A stretch of 64,000 nucleotides of DNA from Pseudocitrobacter cyperus (GTDB taxonomy: Bacteria; Pseudomonadota; Gammaproteobacteria; Enterobacterales; Enterobacteriaceae): positions 62,001 through 126,000 of the forward strand of contig NZ_JAYMYY010000003.1 of the NCBI RefSeq assembly GCF_039889165.1, in the 5' to 3' direction. The notes beneath the pieces were generated by a model. It did not search any database. It saw only the letters and a program-made list of their open reading frames with translations, and was not told where the DNA came from. This document shows positions 18,351 through 27,069 of the stretch, one piece after another. Position 1 is the stretch's first letter. Each line of letters begins with the position of its first letter. The translations under genes and the position numbers were made by a program.

Positions 18351-19868
18351 ATGTCTGAACAACACGCACAAGGTGCTGACGCGGTAGCCGACCTTAACAA
18401 TGAACTGAAAGCGCGCCGCGAGAAGCTGGCAGCACTGCGCGAACAGGGTCTCCCGTTCCCGAACGATTTCCGTCGCGACCACACCTCAGACCAACTGCAC
18501 GCTGACTTCGACGCCAAAGAGAACGAAGAGCTGGAAGCGCTGAACATCGAAGTGTCCGTTGCTGGCCGCATGATGACCCGCCGTATTATGGGTAAAGCCT
18601 CTTTCGTGACTTTGCAGGACGTCGGCGGTCGTATCCAGTTGTACGTTGCTCGTGACGATCTGCCGGAAGGCATCTATAACGAGCAGTTCAAAAAATGGGA
18701 CCTCGGCGACATCCTCGGCGCGAAAGGTAAGCTGTTCAAAACCAAAACTGGCGAACTCTCTATCCACTGCACCGAGCTGCGTCTGCTGACCAAAGCGCTG
18801 CGCCCGCTGCCGGACAAATTCCATGGCCTGCAGGATCAGGAAGCGCGCTATCGTCAGCGTTACCTGGATCTCATCTCTAACGATGAATCCCGCAAAACCT
18901 TTAAAATCCGCTCCCAGATTATGGCTGGCATCCGTCAGTTCATGGTGGGTCGCGACTTTATGGAAGTGGAAACCCCGATGATGCAGGTGATCCCAGGCGG
19001 CGCGTCTGCCCGTCCGTTCATCACCCATCACAATGCCCTGGATCTGGACATGTACCTGCGTATCGCGCCGGAACTGTACCTGAAACGTCTGGTCGTTGGC
19101 GGCTTCGAACGCGTATTCGAAATCAACCGTAACTTCCGTAACGAAGGCATCTCCGTTCGTCATAACCCAGAGTTCACCATGATGGAACTCTATATGGCGT
19201 ATGCGGATTACAAAGATCTGATCGAACTGACCGAATCTCTGTTCCGCACCCTGGCGCAGAATATCCTCGGAACTACCGAAGTGTCTTACGGCGAAGAAAC
19301 CTTCGACTTCGGTAAACCGTTCGAAAAACTGACCATGCGTGAAGCTATCAAGAAATACCGCCCGGAAACGGATATGGCGGATCTGGATAACTTCGATTCT
19401 GCAAAAGCGATTGCGGAAAGCATCGGTATTAACATTGAGAAGAGCTGGGGTCTGGGCCGTATTGTGACCGAGATCTTCGAAGAAGTGGCCGAAGCGCACC
19501 TGATTCAGCCGACCTTCATCACTGAATACCCGGCTGAAGTGTCTCCGCTGGCGCGTCGTAATGACGTTAACCCGGAAATCACTGACCGCTTCGAGTTCTT
19601 CATCGGTGGCCGTGAAATCGGTAACGGCTTTAGCGAGCTGAACGATGCAGAAGATCAGGCGCAGCGCTTCCAGGATCAGGTTGATGCGAAAGCCGCAGGC
19701 GACGACGAAGCGATGTTCTTCGACGAAGACTACGTGACCGCGCTGGAACACGGCCTGCCGCCGACTGCGGGCCTGGGTATCGGTATCGACCGTATGGTGA
19801 TGCTGTTCACCAACAGCCACACTATCCGCGACGTGATTCTGTTCCCGGCGATGCGCCCGGTGAAATAA
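18351..19868 (+). CDS. lysS: Lysyl-tRNA synthetase, class II
   Basis: A 505-residue class II synthetase with an N-terminal OB-fold anticodon-binding domain (about residues 65-145) and a catalytic domain with motif 2 (FRNEGISVRHNPEFT) and motif 3 (GLGIGIDRMVML). AGGAACC precedes the ATG. It is 9 bp after prfB, an arrangement conserved in E. coli. A strong terminator follows. Confidence 0.97.
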   Translation: MSEQHAQGADAVADLNNELKARREKLAALREQGLPFPNDFRRDHTSDQLHADFDAKENEELEALNIEVSVAGRMMTRRIMGKASFVTLQDVGGRIQLYVARDDLPEGIYNEQFKKWDLGDILGAKGKLFKTKTGELSIHCTELRLLTKALRPLPDKFHGLQDQEARYRQRYLDLISNDESRKTFKIRSQIMAGIRQFMVGRDFMEVETPMMQVIPGGASARPFITHHNALDLDMYLRIAPELYLKRLVVGGFERVFEINRNFRNEGISVRHNPEFTMMELYMAYADYKDLIELTESLFRTLAQNILGTTEVSYGEETFDFGKPFEKLTMREAIKKYRPETDMADLDNFDSAKAIAESIGINIEKSWGLGRIVTEIFEEVAEAHLIQPTFITEYPAEVSPLARRNDVNPEITDRFEFFIGGREIGNGFSELNDAEDQAQRFQDQVDAKAAGDDEAMFFDEDYVTALEHGLPPTAGLGIGIDRMVMLFTNSHTIRDVILFPAMRPVK

Positions 19869-19883
19869 ATCGCTGAGATGTGA

Positions 19884-19918
19884 AAAAGCCCTGATGTGTG
19901 AGCATCGGGGCTTTTTTT
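19884..19918 (+). terminator. Terminator after lysS
   Basis: AAAAGCCCTGATG (19884-19896) pairs with CATCGGGGCTTTT (19903-19915) and a run of seven T follows. It is a strong rho-independent terminator, and its A-rich left side could also serve the opposite strand. Confidence 0.92.
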
Positions 19919-19920
19919 CA

Positions 19921-20577
19921 CCCTCACCCTAACCCTCTCCCTGAGGGAGAGGGGACAGATTGTGCCGGTGGTTGATTCTGGTGCAGGTTTTCTCCCTCTC
20001 CCTCAGGGAGAGGGGACAGATTGTGCTGGTGGTTGAGTCTGGTGCAGGTTTTCTCCCTCTCCCTGAGGGAGAGGGGACAGATTGTGCTGGTGGTTGAGTC
20101 TGGTTCAGGTTTTCTCCTTCTCCCTGAGGGAGAGGGGACAGATTGTGCTGGTGGTTGAGTCTGGTGCAGGTTTTCTCCTTCTCCCTGAGGGAGAGGGGAG
20201 AGATTGTGCCGGTGGTTGAGTCTGGTGCAGGTTTTCTCCTTCTCCCTGAGGGAGAGGGGACAGATTGTGCCGGTGGTTGATTCTGGTGCAGGTTTTCTCC
20301 CTCTCCCTGAGGGAGAGGGGACAGATTGTGCTGGTGGTTGAGTCTGGTGCAGGTTTTCTCCCTCTCCCTGAGGGAGAGGGGAGAGATTGTGCTGGTGGTT
20401 GAGTCTGGTGCAGGTTTTCTCCCTCTCCCTGAGGGAGAGGGGACAGATCGTGCCGGTGGTTGATTCTGGTGCAGGTTTTCTCCTTCTCCCTGAGGGAGAG
20501 GGGAGAGATTGTGCTGGTGGTTGATTCTGGTGCAGGTTTTCTCCCTCTCCCTCAGGGAGAGGGCAGGGGTGAGGGTA
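19921..20577. repeat. 61-bp tandem array of REP-like palindromes
   Basis: Eleven palindromes CCCTCTCCCT/AGGGAGAGGG (some with TTCTCCCT on the left) are centred near 19944, 20005, 20066, 20127, 20188, 20249, 20310, 20371, 20432, 20493 and 20554, exactly 61 bp apart. The spacer reads GACAGATTGTGCTGGTGG then TTGAGTCTGGTGCAGG with few variants. The outer ends are inverted: CCCTCACCCTAA on the left and CAGGGGTGAGGGT on the right, so the array is an expanded BIME-like element. It fills the whole gap between lysS and idi and contributes the end of idi. I see no gene in it. Confidence 0.93.
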
Positions 20578-21112
20578 CAAACCGCATCAGCTTATCCCGC
20601 GCCTCTTGCGAACCATACTGCAATACCATCCACGGGCTGAATGCCCACGGTGTGGCGGCCAGTGCCTGGAAAAGCGCATCTAATGAAACCCAGTGGCTAT
20701 CCATCACTTCGTCCGGGTTCAGCACAATGGTATTGGTTAACCTTGCCGCATAGACCGGGCAGACTTCGTTTTCCACAATGCCGCTGGCGTCCGTTTCGCG
20801 ATAACGAAATTCCGGATAAACCGGGGTAATGTCGGTGAGCTCCGCGCCGACTTCGAAACGGCAGCGGCGGGTAATAGCCTGTTCAAAAGATTCGTTCAGT
20901 TGCGGATGACCGCATACCGAGTTAGTCCAGACGCCCGGCCAGGCTTTTTTACTGAGCGAACGGCGGGTAATCAGAATCTGGCCTTTGTTATCGAAAATCC
21001 AGCAGGAGAAGGCGAGGTGAAGGGGCGTAGTGGTGGTATGCGCCGCATATTTCTCCAGTGTGCCGATCGAATTTCCCAGCTCATCCAGTAATATGACGTG
21101 TTCCTGTCGCAT
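20552..21112 (-). CDS. idi: Isopentenyl-diphosphate delta-isomerase, type I
   Basis: A 186-residue Nudix-fold enzyme that interconverts IPP and DMAPP. The active-site Cys lies in TNSVCGHPQ near residue 67 and the catalytic Glu in IVENEVCPVY near 115. Metal-binding His residues are in KYAAH and LHLAF. The last six residues (PSPLPS region) and the TGA are encoded by the terminal REP-like repeat, so the native C-terminus was probably replaced when the element arrived. The essential core is intact and the protein is likely functional. Confidence 0.93.
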   Translation of the reverse strand: MRQEHVILLDELGNSIGTLEKYAAHTTTTPLHLAFSCWIFDNKGQILITRRSLSKKAWPGVWTNSVCGHPQLNESFEQAITRRCRFEVGAELTDITPVYPEFRYRETDASGIVENEVCPVYAARLTNTIVLNPDEVMDSHWVSLDALFQALAATPWAFSPWMVLQYGSQEARDKLMRFVPSPLPSP

Positions 21113-21183
21113 AGTGTCTCAATGTGATTCTTATCTAACAGTATTGCGACAGTATAAATAACATGTAGCGGTTTTACTGGTAA

Positions 21184-21217
21184 AAATTTCGACACCCGCA
21201 CTTTTAGCCGGGTGTCG
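21184..21217 (-). terminator. Terminator of the uacT unit
   Basis: On the minus strand the stem CGACACCCG/CGGGTGTCG (21190-21198 with 21209-21217) is followed by AAATTTTTA. It lies 6 bp beyond the stop of the small ORF at 21223, which places that ORF inside the uacT transcript. Confidence 0.8.
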
Positions 21218-21222
21218 AGGAA

Positions 21223-21357
21223 TCAGAAGAGCGTCAGCGCAAACTGGAATCGGCTTTCAATGCCCTGCGCGATAACATCCGATACGGCCGGAATGGTCAT
21301 CAGCAACAGCAGAATCAGGCTAACCAATCCTCGAATGACGAGATTCTTTCTACTCAT
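21223..21357 (-). CDS. 44-residue single-pass membrane protein overlapping uacT (new ORF)
   Basis: The minus strand encodes MSRKNLVIRGL, a hydrophobic stretch VSLILLLLMTIPAV at about residues 12-25, and a polar tail ending FQFALTLF. The ATG lies in the uacT stop region (the two share 8 nt, ATGAGTAG), and AAGGAG sits at ideal spacing inside the last uacT codons, so translation would be coupled. A rho-independent terminator follows the stop closely. The positively charged N-terminus suggests an N-in topology or an uncleaved signal anchor. I do not recognise the family. It may be a small partner of the urate permease. Confidence 0.7.
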   Translation of the reverse strand: MSRKNLVIRGLVSLILLLLMTIPAVSDVIAQGIESRFQFALTLF

Positions 21358-22798
21358 CGCGCTGCTCCTTTTTTAGCTTGCGTAACAGCAGCAGCATGCG
21401 AACAGTCCGCACTTTCATCCCACTGGCCGCACTCTCTTCCTGCGCCATTTCGGTATGATGCTGATAACCGTTAAAGAAGAGGTTCAGAACAACCGCGCTG
21501 ACGGTGGCAAGCATGATCCCGCTGTGGAGTAACGGCTGGAGAACGCTGGGCAATTTGGAGAAGAAATCATGCGAAAGGGTCGGTGTCATGCCCACACCGA
21601 GGCTGATGGCGACAATATAAAGATTGTAACGGTTCGTCGTATAGTTACCGCGGGACAGAATACGGATACCCGTTGCCAGCACCATACCAAACATCACTAA
21701 ACCCGCACCGCCAAGGACGAACTGTGGAATAGATGCCACCAGTACCGCCATCTTGGGCACCATGCCGAACAAAATGAGAATAATGCCGGAGGCAATACAT
21801 ACCCAGCGACTATGAACGCGCGTTACGCTGACCAGGCCGACATTCTGAGAAAATGAGGTGTGAGGAAAGCTGTTGAACAGACCGCCTATCATCGTACCGA
21901 CGCCATCAACGCGCAGGCCACGGATGATATCCTGCGAGGAGAGTTTTCGACCGACGATTTCGCCAAGCGCCAGAAACATCCCCATGGATTCAATAAATAC
22001 GATAACCAGCACCGCTGTCATGGTCAGGATAGATACGGGATCAAAAACCGGGGTGCCAAAAGCCATGGGGGTCACAATGGCAAACCAGGCTGCATCATGC
22101 AGGCCAGAGAGATTAACCTCGTTAATCATCCAGGAGAGGATAAATCCAAATATAATACCCAATAAAACGGCAACATTTGACATGAATCCTTTGGCATAGC
22201 GAGTGATGAGTAATATAAATATAAGTACGGCAAAAGAGATGGCTAAATAAACGGGATTGCCATACTCAGGATTACCCTTGCCGCCTGCCGCCCAGTCGAT
22301 ACCAACCTGAATAATACTTAAGCCAATAGAAGTAATGACCACGCCGGTGACTAAAGGAGGGAATAATGGCATCAAACGCCCAATTAACGGGGCGAGTAAT
22401 GTTGTAATAATCCCCGCAGCAATGGTTGCGCCAAATATCCCTAACAGGCCAATATCGGGATTGATGCCAATCGCAATCATTGGGGTGACGGCGGCAAATG
22501 TGACCGACATAATGACGGGTAAGCGGATGCCCATAAAACGCCCGATTCCCACACACTGAAGTAATGTCACGATGCCACAGCAAAAGAGATCGGAGCTAAT
22601 GAGCATGGCGATAGCTTCTTTGCTCAGCCCCAGCCTGTCGCCGATCATCAGCGGCACAGCCACGGCGCCTGCGTACATCACTAATACATGCTGTAGCCCG
22701 AGAATGACAAGTTTCCCTGGTGATAACAGACGGTCTACTTCATCTGTCGCGCGACCTTGCCCGGAAGCAGGGGGAAGTTGAGAGTCGATGGCGCTCAT
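21350..22798 (-). CDS. uacT: Urate:H+ symporter UacT (YgfU), NCS2/NAT family
   Basis: A 482-residue inner-membrane permease. E. coli YgfU is a high-capacity, proton-driven urate transporter with some xanthine uptake. The N-terminal QHVLVMYAGAVAVPLMIG helix and the NAT signature FSQNVGLVSVTRVHSR are present with about 12-14 helices. ATG at 22798 follows AGGAG; an upstream extension to 22828 lacks support. It is divergent from uacF (ygfT) and followed by a coupled small ORF and a terminator. A weak sigma-54 type element lies 56 bp upstream. Confidence 0.95.
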   Translation of the reverse strand: MSAIDSQLPPASGQGRATDEVDRLLSPGKLVILGLQHVLVMYAGAVAVPLMIGDRLGLSKEAIAMLISSDLFCCGIVTLLQCVGIGRFMGIRLPVIMSVTFAAVTPMIAIGINPDIGLLGIFGATIAAGIITTLLAPLIGRLMPLFPPLVTGVVITSIGLSIIQVGIDWAAGGKGNPEYGNPVYLAISFAVLIFILLITRYAKGFMSNVAVLLGIIFGFILSWMINEVNLSGLHDAAWFAIVTPMAFGTPVFDPVSILTMTAVLVIVFIESMGMFLALGEIVGRKLSSQDIIRGLRVDGVGTMIGGLFNSFPHTSFSQNVGLVSVTRVHSRWVCIASGIILILFGMVPKMAVLVASIPQFVLGGAGLVMFGMVLATGIRILSRGNYTTNRYNLYIVAISLGVGMTPTLSHDFFSKLPSVLQPLLHSGIMLATVSAVVLNLFFNGYQHHTEMAQEESAASGMKVRTVRMLLLLRKLKKEQRDE

Positions 22799-23229
22799 GA
22801 GTTTCTCCTTTCTCTCGCCAAAAGCCAAAAATGAACAACATTCAGCAATAGCATGCTCGTGGAGTGCCAGTTTTCATCTGCGTGGAGCCAATGTGATTAA
22901 AATGCGTGAAAGGTCACATAAATTCCGTTTTTAACTTCAAGGCTGCATAAGGGGTAATCCGGAATCGATTTTGATTTTATCATCTTGATAAAAAACTAAT
23001 CATTCTGAAATGGTTATTCACGATGGATGAGAAAGTCCGTTCGCGAACTTTAATAAAATGAGGGAGGGCACACGGAATGGCAAAGAGGTTAAGTAAGGAG
23101 CCAATTAGGAATTTTATTTGACGGATATCGCAAAAATCATCTTCCGTTTTTTTAGCACCAGAAAAAATGCCCATTTATTGCATCAGCCGTGTAGCGGAAG
23201 CAAAACCAATGATTGAAAAAGGGAAGCCC
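22799..23229. promoter_or_regulatory. uacT-uacF divergent control region
   Basis: This 431-bp gap holds no gene I can support. On the minus strand TGGCACTCCACGAGCA (22854-22869) matches the -24 element of sigma-54 promoters perfectly and keeps GG-N10-GC spacing, but its -12 half is poor. Upstream, TGTGA at 22892-22896 and TGCGTGAAAGGTCACA at 22903-22918 resemble half or partial TGTGA-N6-TCACA sites. No convincing promoter for uacF is visible. Confidence 0.45.
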
Positions 23230-25155
23230 ATGAAAAAGTTTATCGTTTCTGATGCAACGGAATGTATTGGCTGCCATGCCTGTGAAATTGCGTGTGTTGT
23301 CGCCCATAATCAGGAAAACTGGCCGCAGAACCGTGGTGATTTTTTCCCCCGGCTTCATGTGGTGAATAAAGGAAAATCAGCAAGCGTTGTTGTCTGCCAC
23401 CAGTGTACGCATGCCCCTTGCGTCGCCTCCTGCCCGGTTGATGCGTTGACCTATCAACATGGGCAGGTGCAGCTAGATGAACGGCGTTGTATCGGCTGTA
23501 AAAACTGCGCAATCGCTTGCCCATTCGGGGTTATCGACATGGTCGCGCACGGGGCGCAGAAATGTGACCTTTGCGCACAGCGCGTCGCCGGTGGCCCGGC
23601 GTGTGTGCAGGCCTGCCCGACTCAGGCAATTCGTCTGATGGATGACCATGGTATTGAACAACTGCAAAAAACGAGACGACATCAGGTCGTTTCAGGCGCG
23701 TTAGCGCAAACAAAGGTCTCCTCTTGCCGTCGCGCATTTCTGAAGACACCTGCGCGCAAAGGGGCGGAAAAAACGTCGGCAGAAGAGCGAAAAACACATT
23801 TTAATGAAATTTATCAAGGGTTAAGCAGCGAGCAGGCGTATTTTGAAAGCGATCGCTGTCTGTACTGCGCCGAAAAAGCGAATTGCAACTGGTCATGTCC
23901 GCTACATAACGCGATTCCGGATTATATTCGTCTCGCAAAAGAGGGGCGCATTCTCGAGGCCGTTGAGCTGTGCCATCAAACCAGCTCATTGCCGGAAATT
24001 TGCGGCAGAGTTTGCCCGCAGGACAAACTCTGCGAAGGCGCGTGTACTCTAAAAGGACATTCCGGAGCCGTCTCGATCGGCAATATCGAGCGCTATATCA
24101 CGGATACGGCGCTGGCTTCTGGTTGGCGTCCCGACCTCAGTAAGGTTACACCTCGTCCGCAGCGTGTTGCGGTAATTGGCGCCGGGCCGGCGGGTCTGGG
24201 GTGTGCGGATGTCCTGGCTCGTGAAGGCGTGCATGTTGACGTCTTCGATCGTCACCCGGAGATCGGTGGCATGCTGACGTTTGGTATCCCCTCTTTTAAG
24301 CTCGAAAAACAGGTGCTGGTTACACGGCGGGATATCTTCACCACCATGGGGATCGATTTTCATCTTAATGTTGAAGTGGGGTGCGACATTCCCTTCAACC
24401 AGTTAATGGATCAGTACGATGCCATTTTTATTGGCGTCGGTACGTATGGCTTGATTCAGGCTAAGCTCCCCCATGAGGACGCGCCGGGTGTAATTCAGGC
24501 ATTACCGTTTTTAATTGCTCAGACGCGCCTGCAGATGGGGTTGCCCAGGAGCGACGAATATCCGTTGACGGATTTAACCAACAAACGCGTCGTTGTGCTG
24601 GGTGGGGGCGATACCACAATGGATTGCCTGCGCACTTCGGCACGATTAAACGCGGCCAGCGTGATCTGCGCCTATCGTCGTGACGAAGCCAGTATGCCTG
24701 GCTCGCATAAGGAAGTGGTTAACGCGCGCGAAGAGGGCGTTGAGTTCCTGTTCAATGTGCAGCCGCAGTATATTGCCTGTGATGATGAAGGACGGCTCTC
24801 CGCGGTCGGGTTGATTCGCACTGAAATGGGTGAAGCGGGCCCGGATGGTCGCCGCCGTTCACATCCGATCAGTGGTTCGGAATTTGAATTGCCGGCGGAC
24901 GTGCTGATTCTGGCTTTTGGTTTTCAGGCGCATGACATGCCCTGGCTTCGGGGTTCGGATATTGAACTTGATAAGCGAGGCTTGATAAAAACGGGTGGCG
25001 AAGGTCGCTTTTTAACACAAACCCGCATTGATAAGGTGTTTGCGGGTGGCGATGCTGTGCATGGCGCACATCTGGTAGTGACAGCGATGGTCGCAGGTCG
25101 TCAGGCTGCACGCGATATGCTTGCCCTGTTTGAACAGAAGGAGCAGCAAAAATGA
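23230..25155 (+). CDS. uacF: Fe-S/FAD oxidoreductase UacF (YgfT), AegA-like
   Basis: A 641-residue fusion. The N-terminal ~175 residues are a polyferredoxin with CIGCHACEIAC at 12-22 and further CxxCxxC clusters (CVASCPVD, CIGCKNCAIACPFG, CDLC). The rest resembles the glutamate synthase small subunit, with a bridging Cys-rich segment, the FAD motif VIGAGPAGLGCADVLA and the NAD(P) motif VLGGGDTTMDC. In E. coli ygfT (uacF) and aegA are genetically required for formate-dependent anaerobic urate breakdown. ATG 23230 is the conserved start. It overlaps ygfS by 4 nt. Confidence 0.93.
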   Translation: MKKFIVSDATECIGCHACEIACVVAHNQENWPQNRGDFFPRLHVVNKGKSASVVVCHQCTHAPCVASCPVDALTYQHGQVQLDERRCIGCKNCAIACPFGVIDMVAHGAQKCDLCAQRVAGGPACVQACPTQAIRLMDDHGIEQLQKTRRHQVVSGALAQTKVSSCRRAFLKTPARKGAEKTSAEERKTHFNEIYQGLSSEQAYFESDRCLYCAEKANCNWSCPLHNAIPDYIRLAKEGRILEAVELCHQTSSLPEICGRVCPQDKLCEGACTLKGHSGAVSIGNIERYITDTALASGWRPDLSKVTPRPQRVAVIGAGPAGLGCADVLAREGVHVDVFDRHPEIGGMLTFGIPSFKLEKQVLVTRRDIFTTMGIDFHLNVEVGCDIPFNQLMDQYDAIFIGVGTYGLIQAKLPHEDAPGVIQALPFLIAQTRLQMGLPRSDEYPLTDLTNKRVVVLGGGDTTMDCLRTSARLNAASVICAYRRDEASMPGSHKEVVNAREEGVEFLFNVQPQYIACDDEGRLSAVGLIRTEMGEAGPDGRRRSHPISGSEFELPADVLILAFGFQAHDMPWLRGSDIELDKRGLIKTGGEGRFLTQTRIDKVFAGGDAVHGAHLVVTAMVAGRQAARDMLALFEQKEQQK

Positions 25156-25640
25156 AGGCATTTATCGTAGCGGATGAGGCGCGATGTATTGCCTGTCGTA
25201 CCTGTGAAGTTGCCTGTGCTCTGGCGCATTCTGCGGAGGATGCCGGGCAGTTGGCGGCATTCTCACCACGCCTGAAGGTTCAACGTTTGGGGGAGGTAAG
25301 CGTTCCGGTTATGTGTCATCAGTGTGAACGCGCCTCATGCGTCGAGGCTTGTCCGGTAGGAGCACTCACGATTGGGAAGCGGGCAGTCGACGCGGACGAT
25401 ACGCGCTGTATTGGGTGCCTGCGCTGCGTGATTGCCTGCCCATTCGGGGCGATTACCGTTGAGACGCCTCCCGGTGCGGAGACGTCGGCCATTTTAAAAT
25501 GCGATCTCTGCGGACACAGGGAAGAAGGGCCTGCCTGTGTGGGTACATGCCCAACGCAGGCGTTACAACTGATGACTGATGCTGAACTGCGTCGCTATCG
25601 TCGCGGGCGCATTGCGAAAAGCGCCGTGCACCCACGTTGA
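25152..25640 (+). CDS. ygfS: 4Fe-4S ferredoxin-type protein YgfS
   Basis: A 162-residue polyferredoxin of the HycB/DmsB type. Four cysteine clusters are visible: CIACRTCEVAC, CHQCERASCVEACP, CIGCLRCVIACPFG and CDLCGHREEGPACVGTCP. It starts with the ATGA overlap of the uacF stop, so the two are translated together, and YgfS probably carries electrons to or from UacF. A bidirectional hairpin follows and separates it from the convergent ghxQ. Confidence 0.92.
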   Translation: MKAFIVADEARCIACRTCEVACALAHSAEDAGQLAAFSPRLKVQRLGEVSVPVMCHQCERASCVEACPVGALTIGKRAVDADDTRCIGCLRCVIACPFGAITVETPPGAETSAILKCDLCGHREEGPACVGTCPTQALQLMTDAELRRYRRGRIAKSAVHPR

Positions 25641-25643
25641 ATG

Positions 25644-25669
25644 AAAGCCGCGTCATCTGGCGCGGCTTT
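25644..25669. terminator. Bidirectional terminator between ygfS and ghxQ
   Basis: AAAGCCGCG (25644-25652) and CGCGGCTTT (25661-25669) form a 9-bp stem with an 8-nt loop. A/T tracts flank both sides, and the stops of the convergent genes lie within a few bases. Confidence 0.8.
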
Positions 25670-25673
25670 ATAC

Positions 25674-27041
25674 TTATATCGCCCACCCACCGGCATAGAA
25701 TGCGACCAGCGCAAGGGTAATAATCACCGTACCAATATTGAGTTTTTGCCATTCACGGGCAGACACCCGGCCAATGACAAGGGTGACAAACCCCAGCATG
25801 ATGCCGGTGACAATATTACATGTCAGCACGATAAAGACCGCGCACACCAGCCCGGACATGGCGTCGATGAAATCATCAAAGTCCAGTTTTGCCACGTTAC
25901 TCAGCATCAGCAAACCCACATACATCAGCGCGGGCGCGGTGGCGTAACCTGGGATCAGATATGAGAGAGGGGATAAAAACAGAATGAGCAGGAAAAGGAC
26001 ACCCACGACGGTGGCGGTCAACCCCGTTTTGCCGCCTGCGGCCGTCCCCGCGGCTGACTCAATATAGACCGCCGCTGGCGCTGCGCCGACCAGCCCGGAG
26101 AACACTGAGCTAACGGAGTCGCTGGTTAATGCCCTTCCACCATTGATGATTTGATTATCTTTATCCAGCAGGTTGGCCTGGCCTGCAACGGCGCGAATCG
26201 TTCCTGTTGCGTCAAATACGGCGGTCATGACCAGTGCGAGGACGCTGGGTAATACCGTGGGTTTGAGCGCTCCCATAATATCCAGGCTGAAAATCAGTGA
26301 TTTACCATCTTCACCGCTCAGGCTCGGCATGGCCACCAGACCGTGGAACTTCACGTCAGGATCGAAGATCAAACCGATGACCGAAATGAGGATGATGACA
26401 ATGAGGATACCGCCAGGTATGCGGCACTTCTCAAGGCCGAAAATGATCGCCAGGCCCAGTAAACTCATCATCACCGGAAAGGAGGTAAAGGCACCGAGTG
26501 CGACGGGCAATCCTTCTAACGGATTTTTAATGACCATACCTACGCCGTTTGCCGCGATTAACAGCAGAAACAGGCCAATACCAATCCCGGTGCCGTGCGC
26601 GATGCCCATAGGTAAATTGCGCAGGATCCAGGTGCGGATGCCTGTCACTGAAATAGCGGTAAAGATAACCCCCATCAGGAATACCGCGCCTAAAGCCACC
26701 GGTACGCTGATATGCTGCCCAAGCACCAGGCTGAAAGCGGTGAACGCCGTCAGGGAAATGGCGCAGCCAATAGCCATGGGCAGGTTCGCCCATAACCCCA
26801 TGAGCAGGGAGCCGAATCCCGCAACCAGACAGGTGGCGACAAAGACCGCCGCAGGGGGAAAACCGGCTTTCCCTAACATACCGGGTACCACTATCACGGA
26901 ATAGACCATAGCGAGGAACGTGGTAAAGCCTGCCAGCACTTCCTGGCGAACGGTGCTACCACGGGCGGAAATATGGAAATAGGCATCCAGCGCCCCGTCA
27001 GGCCTGGACTTATCAGATGTGTGTAAAGTATTTCCAGACAT
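25674..27041 (-). CDS. ghxQ: Guanine/hypoxanthine permease GhxQ (YgfQ), AzgA family
   Basis: A 455-residue NCS2-superfamily permease of the AzgA-like cluster. E. coli YgfQ transports guanine and hypoxanthine with protons. The N-terminus SARGSTVRQEVLAGFTTFLAMVYSVIVVP is typical of AzgA transporters, as is FDATGTIRAVAGQANLLD. ATG at 27041 (MSGNTLHTSD) gives the K-12 length. It is 28 bp downstream of guaD in one unit, coupling guanine import to deamination. Confidence 0.94.
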   Translation of the reverse strand: MSGNTLHTSDKSRPDGALDAYFHISARGSTVRQEVLAGFTTFLAMVYSVIVVPGMLGKAGFPPAAVFVATCLVAGFGSLLMGLWANLPMAIGCAISLTAFTAFSLVLGQHISVPVALGAVFLMGVIFTAISVTGIRTWILRNLPMGIAHGTGIGIGLFLLLIAANGVGMVIKNPLEGLPVALGAFTSFPVMMSLLGLAIIFGLEKCRIPGGILIVIILISVIGLIFDPDVKFHGLVAMPSLSGEDGKSLIFSLDIMGALKPTVLPSVLALVMTAVFDATGTIRAVAGQANLLDKDNQIINGGRALTSDSVSSVFSGLVGAAPAAVYIESAAGTAAGGKTGLTATVVGVLFLLILFLSPLSYLIPGYATAPALMYVGLLMLSNVAKLDFDDFIDAMSGLVCAVFIVLTCNIVTGIMLGFVTLVIGRVSAREWQKLNIGTVIITLALVAFYAGGWAI

Positions 27042-27069
27042 AATACTGCCCTCTGTGGAATAACAGGAA

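Noticed and set aside
18486..19820. A 444-codon open frame antisense to lysS.
   Set aside because: It mirrors the conserved lysS coding sequence; long antisense frames are common opposite highly biased genes.
19921..20577. Possible CRISPR array, because of regular repeats of similar length.
   Set aside because: The whole 61-bp unit is repeated, including the spacer, so there are no unique spacers, and no cas genes are nearby.
19924..20580. A 218-codon open frame on the minus strand with a periodic peptide (QSLPSPSGR-like units).
   Set aside because: It is produced by the 61-bp repeat, which happens to lack stops in this frame; there is no ribosome site or independent coding signal, and the repeat belongs to a palindrome family found elsewhere in non-coding DNA.
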